This document shows, piece by piece, positions 1 through 8,100 of a stretch of DNA of 11,632 nt. The stretch comes from Clostridiales bacterium (GTDB lineage Bacteria; Bacillota; Clostridia; Oscillospirales; Acutalibacteraceae), in the NCBI GenBank assembly GCA_022791355.1, contig JAAVYX010000231.1, forward strand, positions 1 to 11,632, given 5' to 3'. Every line of letters begins with the position of its first letter. Positions within the stretch are counted from its first letter, which is position 1. The translations under genes and the position numbers were made by a program. The notes beneath the pieces were generated by a model. The model saw nothing but the letters and a program-made list of their open reading frames with translations. It ran no database searches and was not told the DNA's origin.

Positions 1-1703
1 GGACCGTCGCCCTTTAGCCGGGCCACGACGCCCTGGCCTTCTACGGTCACCGTTACCATATGGGTCTCGGGCGTATCCAGAAGCCACTGGGAATCCAGCC
101 AGGCAAGACGGCCCTGCAGCCAGCTACGCAGGGTGGACACCCGATCCGCATAGTTGCCCAGACGGCCCCATTTATCATTCTGGGAAGCGGCGGCGGTCTT
201 AAGATAGGCCGCGCCCGTATCGATACGAAGGAGCAGGTTCTCGATCAGGCCGGTACGGTATTGGGTATACCGCTCCTTGAGAGCCTGCTTAAATTCCGGG
301 ATGGAATACAGCTTTTTATACCAAGGGCAGGAGCTGTTGATAACCATGAATTCCTCTGTGCCGGTTCCGTTCGGACAGTCGTCCACATCGTTCTTGCCGG
401 GAGCCTTATTGTCCCAGTCCGCCGCGCCGTAGGCATTGTCGAAATCCCACGGGGCGGTCATATACAGGGTGTCGTTATCCGGCTCCTTATACATGTAACA
501 GCTGGTTTTCAGATTGCCGTCGATATTTTTGGCAATTTCCTGGATAATGACGAAATCCACCCAGGAATCGATATCCACATATTTTTTATAGTCCTCCCCC
601 GAGGTCCCCATAATGGCCCCGTCCACCTTTTTCATGTAAGCGGTCAGGTAATCCAGCGCCTTTTGGGCCTCCGATTTATCCGTAGGCAGGTCGGGGGCCT
701 TGAGGGTGAACAGGTCTCCGTTGGGATTGGCCTGGTAGGGACAGTCGAACCAGGGGTCGACGTTTTTATCCACCTTGTCGCCGGCGTCCTTCTCGATAAT
801 ATAGCCGCCGGTCAGGTTGGTTATGACTTCTCCGTCCACCGCTTCGGGAATGTCGATCTTAGTAGACTCGATATCGATACGTTCCACTAGGGCGTACACC
901 CCGTTATAGCCGCCGTTGAGCCAGACCTCCACCTGCTCTACCTTGGGCGTATAGCCGATGCCGGCCAGTTCCAGTCCAGCCTTGTAGGTGATATAGTTGC
1001 GCAGCAGGGAGGGGTCGGCCTCGGGCGAAACGATAGCATACTTCTTGGTCTTGGGAATGTCCAGCAGAGACGCTTTTGCGCCCAGCTTGATGGAATAGGG
1101 CTTTTGGGCAAAACCCCAGGAGGTATTGCCCCGGCCTTTGATTTCTCCGTCGCCCTCGTAATCGGCGGAAGCGTACTGCTTGCTGCCGTTGGCCAGCTTA
1201 TAATGGGCGGGAATCCAGTCCTGCTTATTGATCTGGTCAAAGCCTCCCTCCACGGTTATATCCAGCCGGGGCAGCTTTTCCGGGGTAGCGTTTAGAAATA
1301 CGCCTTCCAAATCGTCAAAGGGAACCGACCGGCCCTTTACGGCCTGATAGGAAATGGTCACCGCGCCGGCGTCGGACTGGAGCGTCAGATGCGCCCGGTC
1401 GTTGGGGAAGAGAATCGAAAAATCCTCGCAAAAACGCCAGCCATCCTGCATTTGGATGGTAAACTGCAAGACCGCGTCCTTGGAAAAGGTGAAGGTATCC
1501 CCCTCCAGCTTACCCTCTACGGCAAGATTGTTCAGGCAGTCGGCGTCATACACGATCCCATCCGACACCTGCGGGGTGACAAAATACAGCTGCTCTTCCT
1601 CATTTGCCCTCGCGCCGCCGGCCTCCTCCGCCACGGTCCAAAAGGCCGTCGAAAGCAGCAGCAAAGATAATGCCGCGCCGCACAGTCTGGTTCCAAGCTT
1701 CAT
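1..1703 (-). CDS. Secreted CotH-kinase family protein, C-terminus cut by window edge
   Basis: The minus-strand frame is open from the ATG at 1703 to position 1, giving 567 codons and no stop, so the 3' end is missing. Residues 1-33 form a signal peptide: a basic start, a leucine-rich core and a likely cut near ARA. Residues 40-145 are a domain I do not recognise. Residues 146-540 carry the CotH marks: EIKGRGNTSW (187-196), KPYSIKL (201-207), NGGYNGVYALVERID (263-277), NIDGNLKTSCYMYK (393-406) and APWDFDNAYG (417-426). By family knowledge D395 would be the catalytic aspartate and D420/D422 metal ligands. From about 549 a beta-rich repeat-like domain begins. CotH proteins are atypical protein kinases first known from Bacillus spore coats; secreted, dockerin-tagged versions occur in cellulosome bacteria. 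A C-terminal dockerin is my inference from the neighbours. The ribosome site is weak (AGAAAGG, 10 nt upstream). The substrate is unknown. Confidence 0.88.
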   Translation of the reverse strand, partial: MKLGTRLCGAALSLLLLSTAFWTVAEEAGGARANEEEQLYFVTPQVSDGIVYDADCLNNLAVEGKLEGDTFTFSKDAVLQFTIQMQDGWRFCEDFSILFPNDRAHLTLQSDAGAVTISYQAVKGRSVPFDDLEGVFLNATPEKLPRLDITVEGGFDQINKQDWIPAHYKLANGSKQYASADYEGDGEIKGRGNTSWGFAQKPYSIKLGAKASLLDIPKTKKYAIVSPEADPSLLRNYITYKAGLELAGIGYTPKVEQVEVWLNGGYNGVYALVERIDIESTKIDIPEAVDGEVITNLTGGYIIEKDAGDKVDKNVDPWFDCPYQANPNGDLFTLKAPDLPTDKSEAQKALDYLTAYMKKVDGAIMGTSGEDYKKYVDIDSWVDFVIIQEIAKNIDGNLKTSCYMYKEPDNDTLYMTAPWDFDNAYGAADWDNKAPGKNDVDDCPNGTGTEEFMVINSSCPWYKKLYSIPEFKQALKERYTQYRTGLIENLLLRIDTGAAYLKTAAASQNDKWGRLGNYADRVSTLRSWLQGRLAWLDSQWLLDTPETHMVTVTVEGQGVVARLKGDG

Positions 1704-1744
1704 ACAACCCCCGCCTTTCTTTATGCCCGCCGATTTATAAACTA

Positions 1745-1773
1745 AGTATACCATTCAGGCAAAGAATTTGCAA
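1745..1773 (-). promoter_or_regulatory. Candidate sigma-A-type promoter for the CotH gene
   Basis: Read on the minus strand there is TTGCAA (1773-1768), a 17-nt spacer and TATACT (1750-1745). Each hexamer matches the consensus at four or five of six positions, and the spacing is ideal. Transcription would start near 1738, leaving a leader of about 35 nt before the ATG. The surrounding DNA is much richer in A and T than the genes. Confidence 0.6.
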
Positions 1774-1882
1774 CAACAGATATAAAAACGAAGTTTAATT
1801 AAATAAAAAATATAGATAAGTCGCGCATTGGAAAACAAAATCATCCGAACAGGTTGTTTTCATACGTGTAGGCTGGAAAGGG

Positions 1883-1914
1883 ACAGGCCGCCGGTCAATA
1901 AACCGGCGGCCTGT
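1883..1914 (-). terminator. Hairpin between the GH43 and CotH genes, probable terminator
   Basis: A perfect 13-bp GC-rich stem (1883-1895 with 1902-1914) closes a 6-nt loop, 46 nt after the GH43 stop codon. It is the strongest hairpin in the gap. On the minus strand the stem is followed by CCCTTTCC, a poor U-tract, so termination may be incomplete or need help. The sequence on the other side (TTATGCTT) is no better. Confidence 0.6.
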
Positions 1915-1959
1915 TTATGCTTACCAGATTGATTAGACCATCGACGGGTCCTACAGCTT

Positions 1960-2148
1960 TTACGCCTGTCTGGCTAAAATCTTGCAGATTTCCATTACGT
2001 CGTTGATAGAAATCTTCTCGTCGCCGTCCAGGTCGCCCGCCGCAAGCTCATCCGCCGTGGGCGCCTTTCCGGCCGACTGTCGGGCCAAAATCTTACAAGC
2101 CTCCATCACGTCTTGAATGGTCACGGTTCCGTCCCCATCCAGGTCGCC
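1960..2148 (-). repeat. Dockerin-coding DNA repeat, copy 1 (GH43 gene)
   Basis: The last 189 nt of the GH43 gene match the last 189 nt of the GH78 gene (4972-5160) with 22 mismatches and no gap in a hand alignment, about 88% identity, in direct orientation. The match ends where the dockerin ends; DNA on either side is unrelated. About 2.8 kb separates the copies. Confidence 0.9.
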
Positions 2149-4761
2149 TGGGATGACTTCCGCTTTTATCAAAGCGTCAAAAGCAGCTTGCAGCGCGGTA
2201 TAGGCCGTGTCGATCTCCGCCTCTGTAACCGTATCGCGTTCCATAACCTGCCGGGCGGCGTCAAGCTTCTGGTTGAGCGTTTCCAGCTTGACCGGATCCG
2301 CGCCGGTTAGATCGGCCGCATCCACCGTGTCTATCAGCTGCTGCAATTCCGCTTTCACAGCGGTGTGGATTGGCGTTACCGTGAAATTATCATACTGTGT
2401 CGCGCAGTAGTGCGTCCGCATTCCTACCTTACCGTTCAGGAAGGGCTCCGGGTCGGTGTAATCAATAGACAGCGTTCCGTTTATATAAACCTTAATATTG
2501 GGACCCTCGCACACCACCTTCATATGATAGGTCTCTCCAGCCGATACGGAAACACGATCATCCTGCGCCAGGGTGGTCCAACCATAATCCTGTTTACCCA
2601 GCAGTCCCGGCCCCACAAAATAACCCTGGAGCCAGTCCGTGCCGGTGTTGGACGGCGCGCTGTCCGGCGTGCCGACATAATTCCCACTGTCAGGATTGGT
2701 GGCGCGCACCAGCAGGCCGCTGTTCGTTCCGCCGATAGGGGTAATATCCGCTTCTACTGTATAGTCGCTCCAGCCGTCGGCGCCGTAAAGCCGTTTGCCG
2801 CAGCTTGCCTCCGGCATGGCCAGCACGCCGTCCCGCACCGTCCAGGGGCCGCCGTAATAAGAAGCGTTATCCTCCTCGGCGTCATAGGTCTGCGCAATCG
2901 GCTCCACCGCCGTATGCGCGGTCAAGGAATACCGTACTACCGTCGGTTCACCGGAAGCGTAGGTAAGGGCGATGGTATGCTCTCCCTTGGTCAGAGGAAC
3001 ACGGCGCAGCGCCGTGGTTGCATATTCCTGCGACGGCTGCATGCTTCCGGTACGCATAGTCTCCCCGTCCACCGAAACAGAAAACTCTGCCAAAGCAGCG
3101 GAGCGGTATAAGATGGCCAAATCATAATATCCGTCGCTTTTCACATTGACACGATAGCTGTAGCTCTGTCCGGCTTTGGTGCGCAGGGCGTAGGAATGCA
3201 GAGAGTCGTTTTGCACCTTGACCGGCTCCAGCGCGTCCGCCGAAAAATCCTCCAGACAGTTGCGCGCCTGGATGCTGCCGGGAACCGGCTTATAATACGT
3301 ATCCGCACTGCCGCCGTGCACCTCGCCGGTCAGCCCCAGATAGCTGCAAGAGGCCGATGTATTTTCCGCATACAAGCCAACCTTGTAGGCCGCGTCCGCT
3401 CCATCTGCATCCGGTATGGTCACAGAACCGACGGTATGATCGTTAAAGAAGAATTCATAGCTATCATCGGTGCGCTCTATCTGCATCGACTGCACACAGT
3501 CCAGCCGCACCGGCTCCTGGAAGCTGGTGGTCAGAGGAAGATTGGCAAGCTCTTTCGCCTGACCGTCTTTTACTACCGAGACGTCCAGGGTCTGTTCCTG
3601 CGCATTCAGCAGCGCGGCAGCATAGTTTTTATCATCCCGATATGCGAATATCGCGCCGGCTCTGCCCCGCCGGCCGGTAATACCGGAAACGCAGAACTCC
3701 GCGGTAAAGTCGCCGGTATAGGTTTGATCAGATACGACCAAATCGCCGTCGCTTAAGGCTAAAGCGCCATTCTCAAGCTGGCCGCCGGTCCAGCCCGCCA
3801 GGGCGGCGGCGCTGTCAAAATAGGAACAGATATCCGGCTGCGCCGGCATCTGCTGCTGTGTGACGGTAGGCCCCAACGCCTCCATAACCTCGCCGTTAAA
3901 AACCAGACGGTCGATGCTCATATTCCGGCTGGGACTGCCGCCGTTCACCTCTATCAGGGTGTGATAGGCGATATAATAGCTGTCCAGATCCGGACCCTTG
4001 ACACTGGAAGAATGCCCGGGTCCGAACACCTCGTCGGTGGTGGAAACCAGCAGTGTATCGGTAGCCTTCGAAAGGGTATCCATCGAATCGCCCACGGCAT
4101 ATCCTACACGATAGCCCTTGTGCAGCACATGGTTGCCGGTATAGGTCAGATAATAAAGCCCGTCGTGCTTGACCACCATGGGACCCTCGGTCCAGCTGCC
4201 CGCCATGGAGGCGGCGCGCAGGGGCGTACCGTCGCCAAAGTCAGAGGGACTGGTCATGGGATAGCGGGTGATGCAGGTGCCGCCGGAGGTCAGAAAATAC
4301 CACTGGCCGTCATCGTCGATAAAGACGTCTCCGTCAATATCGCGTCTCATGTTGCCGGTAATCACCTGGAAAGGACCGGTGGGAGATTCTGACTGGAGGA
4401 CATAATGTCCCTGTCCGTCGGGAGAGGTATACATATAAAAATTACCGTTGTAATAAACGACCTCGGGGGCATAGGCGTTACGGAGCACCGGATTCTCAGC
4501 GCAAACGCCGCCGTATTCCCAGTTTACAAGGTCGGTAGAAGTCCAACATTCGATTTTTTCTGTACCGCTGCTGGGATAGAGGTAATAACGTCCGTTCCAC
4601 CGCATGACAAAGGGATCGCCTATATCGTCTTTGATGGAATTGGTATAGTAAGCGGTTTCTTCTAACTCCACACCCTCACCCTTTTTCGCAGATGTTGGAA
4701 CGCCGAAGCAGGAAAAACAAAGCGCGGCCGCAAGAAAAAGCGCTATCCGTTTTGGCTTCAT
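1960..4761 (-). CDS. Secreted modular GH43 glycosidase with dockerin
   Basis: A 933-residue extracellular enzyme. Residues 1-25 are a signal peptide. Residues 38-300 are a GH43 five-bladed propeller with the expected catalytic set: base D49 in GDPF, D143 in IDGDVF, acid E192 in TEGP, and the central histidine H250 in GPGHSSSV. Family members act as arabinofuranosidases, xylosidases, arabinanases or galactosidases; I cannot choose between them. Residues 310-480 look like a ConA-type beta-sandwich, 495-618 like a CBM6/CBM35-type sugar-binding module, 622-797 like a second ConA/CBM66-type jelly roll, and 800-868 like a helical FIVAR-type spacer. Residues 872-933 are a type I dockerin with calcium loops at D873/D875/D877/T881/D884 and D910/D912/D914/S918/D921. 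The ATG at 4761 fits the signal peptide and is preceded by AAGAGGAG at 11 nt. It lies 210 nt after the GH78 gene, in the same direction. The GH43 call is firm; the middle domain names are tentative. Confidence 0.92.
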   Translation of the reverse strand: MKPKRIALFLAAALCFSCFGVPTSAKKGEGVELEETAYYTNSIKDDIGDPFVMRWNGRYYLYPSSGTEKIECWTSTDLVNWEYGGVCAENPVLRNAYAPEVVYYNGNFYMYTSPDGQGHYVLQSESPTGPFQVITGNMRRDIDGDVFIDDDGQWYFLTSGGTCITRYPMTSPSDFGDGTPLRAASMAGSWTEGPMVVKHDGLYYLTYTGNHVLHKGYRVGYAVGDSMDTLSKATDTLLVSTTDEVFGPGHSSSVKGPDLDSYYIAYHTLIEVNGGSPSRNMSIDRLVFNGEVMEALGPTVTQQQMPAQPDICSYFDSAAALAGWTGGQLENGALALSDGDLVVSDQTYTGDFTAEFCVSGITGRRGRAGAIFAYRDDKNYAAALLNAQEQTLDVSVVKDGQAKELANLPLTTSFQEPVRLDCVQSMQIERTDDSYEFFFNDHTVGSVTIPDADGADAAYKVGLYAENTSASCSYLGLTGEVHGGSADTYYKPVPGSIQARNCLEDFSADALEPVKVQNDSLHSYALRTKAGQSYSYRVNVKSDGYYDLAILYRSAALAEFSVSVDGETMRTGSMQPSQEYATTALRRVPLTKGEHTIALTYASGEPTVVRYSLTAHTAVEPIAQTYDAEEDNASYYGGPWTVRDGVLAMPEASCGKRLYGADGWSDYTVEADITPIGGTNSGLLVRATNPDSGNYVGTPDSAPSNTGTDWLQGYFVGPGLLGKQDYGWTTLAQDDRVSVSAGETYHMKVVCEGPNIKVYINGTLSIDYTDPEPFLNGKVGMRTHYCATQYDNFTVTPIHTAVKAELQQLIDTVDAADLTGADPVKLETLNQKLDAARQVMERDTVTEAEIDTAYTALQAAFDALIKAEVIPGDLDGDGTVTIQDVMEACKILARQSAGKAPTADELAAGDLDGDEKISINDVMEICKILARQA

Positions 4762-4815
4762 TCTGGTTACAACTCCTCTTCATTTTGGATCAGCTTCAAT
4801 CAAATTCGAGATACT

Positions 4816-4856
4816 AAGGAAATGTGCCCACAGTCATAACCGCGGGCACATTCCTT
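4816..4856 (-). terminator. Hairpin between the GH78 and GH43 genes, possible terminator or attenuator
   Basis: Arms 4816-4829 and 4844-4856 pair along 13 bp with one bulged base, around a 14-nt loop. It lies 115 nt after the GH78 stop and 54 nt before the GH43 start. On the minus strand the 3' arm ends in a U-rich run (ATTTCCTTAGT), which fits a leaky intrinsic terminator. I find no convincing promoter in the 54 nt after it, so read-through may supply GH43 expression. A weak TTGCGA/CAAAAT pair with an 18-nt spacer lies before the hairpin on the minus strand. Confidence 0.5.
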
Positions 4857-4971
4857 ACGCTTTACAGAGTTTTTGGCGAGTCCCTTGCGGGGGCGAACAA
4901 AAAACTATATTTTGTTTAGCCTATCGAGGACTTCGCAAAAATTTACGCAAAGCATATAAAAACAATGAATC

Positions 4972-5160
4972 TTACGCCTGTCTGGCTAAAATCTTACAAA
5001 TTTCCATCACGTCGTTGATGGAAACGTCCTTGTTGCCGTCCAGGTCGCTCACCGCAAGCTCATCCGCCGTGGGCGTCTTTCCAGCCGACTTACGAGCCAA
5101 AATCTTACATGCCTCCATCACGTCTTGAATGGTCACAGCTCCGTTGCCGTCCAGGTCGCC
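4972..5160 (-). repeat. Dockerin-coding DNA repeat, copy 2 (GH78 gene)
   Basis: Partner of the 189-nt repeat at 1960-2148. The encoded dockerins share the stretches VTIQDVMEACKILAR and INDVMEICKILARQA exactly. The changes cluster in the linker and in the second calcium loop (GDEK against GNKD). Confidence 0.9.
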
Positions 5161-8100
5161 CTGGGGCCGCACGGACAGCTGGAGGCTGCCGGTCACCGAC
5201 GGATCGTCGGCCGCGGCGGCGGTGACGGTCAAGGTCTTGGCCGTCTCGTCGGCGGCTACGGTCAACAGACCGTTTTGGTCGATGGAGGTGCCGGCCTTGC
5301 CGCCGGATACGGTCCATTTGACCTTCTGGCTCGCACCGTCGCCTAAAACCTTGGCGGTAAGCTGGGTGGTCTTGCCCTGTACGGCCACGGTGACGTCGGC
5401 CGAAACGGTTACCCTATCCGTAACCGTTTCGGCAGGCGCTAAGGCGAAACGGTAGCTGCCCGACTTGAGGGTATAGATCGCCTTGCCGTCCTCGTATTTT
5501 ACGAAGGCGACGCCCTCGGCGTCCTTGGCCAGGGTCTTGCCCTCATATACCGTGTCGGTCTCCTCTACCGGCAGATAGAGGGTGGCGGTGGTGTTGGCGG
5601 GAACGGTGGCCTTGTAAACCAGCTTGCCGTTCTTGTCAAAGGACCAGTCGCTGGAGATGGTTCCCCGGATGGAATCGTAGGAGCCCTTGGCATAGGAGAT
5701 ATCAATTTCCCGATTCTTATAGGGTTCAGGCTGAAGCACGAAAGTCTTGAAGCCGGCCTGGGCGCTGTCCAGCTCGATGCCAAGAGAGTTGGTGAACATC
5801 CACTCGCTGACCGAGCCGAAGGAGTAATGATTCAGGGAATTCATGCCGCCCTTATCGCCGCTGTAGTCGATGGTGCCGTCGGGCAGGCAGGAGTCCCACC
5901 GCTCCCAGATGGTGGTGGCCCCCCGCTCGATGGAGTAGCCCCAGGAGGGATAGGTCTTGTTGGTCAGCAGGGTGTAGGCCACATCCTCGTAGCCGTACTT
6001 GGAAAGGGTCGGGCACAGCCGGCTGATGGAGGTAAAGCCGGTAGTCAGATGATTGCCCCGCCGCTGGATATTCTCCACCAGCTTGTCGGCCGCCGCCTGA
6101 CACTTATCTTCGTCCAGCAGGCCAAAGGCCAAGGCCAAGACATAGCCGGCTTGACTGCCGTTACCGATTTTTCCATCGGCCGAAACAAAGCGATTGTTAA
6201 AGGCGGTCTTAATCTGCTCGAAGAGGGCGGCGTACTCTTTCGAGTGGGTAAGATAGAACCGTTCGCCGGTCTCCTGGAAGAGAGTTTGTGCGATCTGCTC
6301 CATGAGGGAGGCCACATAGCCGTAATAAGAGGTCTGCACAAGTTCCTTGGGCGTATCTTCAATCACACACAGCCAATCGCCGTAAATGCCGTGGGACATA
6401 ATGTAGCCGTTATGCTTGGTGGCGCAGAAGTCCATATACTTACGCATGGACTCGTAGTTCTCCAGCAGGGTGCGGACGTCGCCGTACTGCCGGTAGATGG
6501 TCCAGGGACAGATGACGCCGGCGTCGGCCCACTGACCGTTGCCGAAGTTGCCGAAGCCGATGGTGGGGGCTACGTCGGGATAAGCGCCCTGCTTGTTCTG
6601 CGCGTCCCGCAGGTCGAACAGGAATTTCCGGTAGAAGGCCACAGAGTCCATATTATAGGAACCGGCCCGGACAAATACCTGCGCGTCGCCGGTCCAGCCG
6701 CGGCGCTCGTCCCGCTGAGGACAGTCGGTGGGAATGGAGAGATAGTTATCCCGCTGGCTCCAGAGGATATTGCTGTAGAGCTGGTTGACCATCTCATTGG
6801 AGCTTTCATAGCTGCCGGTCATGGTCAGATCGCTGCTCATGGCCAGGGCCGTAACGTCGGCGGCGGTCAGGTTGGCGATATCCAGGCCGGTGATCTCGGC
6901 GTACCGGAAGCCATGGAAGGTAAACCGGGGCTGATAGACCCCCTCGCCCGCGCCGCCGACCACGTAATAGTCGGTCACCTTGGCGGCCCGCAGGTTCTGG
7001 GTGTCCAGCGTACCGTCGGCCCGCAGGGCCTCGCCATAGCGGAAGCGGAGCTTGGACCCGGCGGCCGCCTTGACCTTCACCCGGATGCTGCCGGCGATAT
7101 TCTGGCCGAAGTCGATGAGGATGCGGCCGTCCTTTTCCCAAACCCGCTTGGCGGGCAGCTCCTCGGTGATGCGCACCGGCGGGTCGATCTGGGCCACCAG
7201 ATTGCGGCCGGTGGATTTCTTATGCCGGATGTATGCGTTTTTCCAGCTCTCGTCGGAAACCTGAACGGTAGCGAAGCCGCTGTCCGAACCGCCCAGCTCC
7301 TTGGAAGCGTCGTAGGTTTCGCCGTCGATGATGTCGCCGCCCAGCACGAAGGGATCGCCAAACTTCCAGGATTCGTCGGTAATCACCGTCTCGGAGGTAC
7401 CGTCGGCGTAATCGATAATCATGCGGCCGATAAAGCCGGTGCCGCTGCTGTAGGTCTGGCCGGTCAGACCAATTTTACCGCTGAACCAGCCGGGGGCCGC
7501 CAGCACGCCCCAGACGTTTTTGCCGCCCTTCTTCACAAGGTCGGTCACGTCGTAGCCCTGATACTGAACCCGGATGTTGTAATCGGTCCAGCCGGGGGCG
7601 AAATACTCGTCTCCCACCCGCTGGCCGTTGACATACATCTCGTACACGCCCAGAGCCGAACTGAAAATCTTGGCGCGGACGATTTCCTTGTCGGCCGCGT
7701 CAAAGGTCTTGCGCATCATGGAGGTGGTGACCGAGGACTCCCAGCAGAGCTCGCCCTGGCTGTGGGAGACGATCAGCTTGCCATCGGCGATTTCGCCGCC
7801 GCTGAAGGTCATATCCATAGGATCGTCAAAATCGTTTTGGAAAAGCACCGTACCGTCGCTGGCCGTCGCCCGAATCGAATCCACGGTGCAGCTTTCCTGG
7901 GCGTTGCCGTGATGACGGAAGCCCAGCATGCCGTAGCCTGAAAGGCTCACGTCGCGGGAATCCACCTTCTTGTCGTCAATATAGGTGTCTATATGCTTGC
8001 CGGTCACCTCCACCCGCATCACATGGGGCTTATACCGATCGGCCCAGGCCACGGCGGAGGAGACGTCCACGTCTCCCAAGCTGCTGGGGTTGCCGCCGTT

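Noticed and set aside
60..890. A 276-codon plus-strand frame
   Set aside because: It lies opposite the CotH-kinase coding region, whose motifs are intact on the other strand, and shows no domain of its own.
1704..1959. A small gene or RNA in the gap between the CotH and GH43 genes
   Set aside because: The stretch is explained by a promoter, a hairpin and AT-rich DNA; no open frame with a ribosome site is present.
2365..3756. Plus-strand frames opposite the GH43 gene
   Set aside because: Antisense shadows of a confidently identified enzyme, with no ribosome site or domain to support them.
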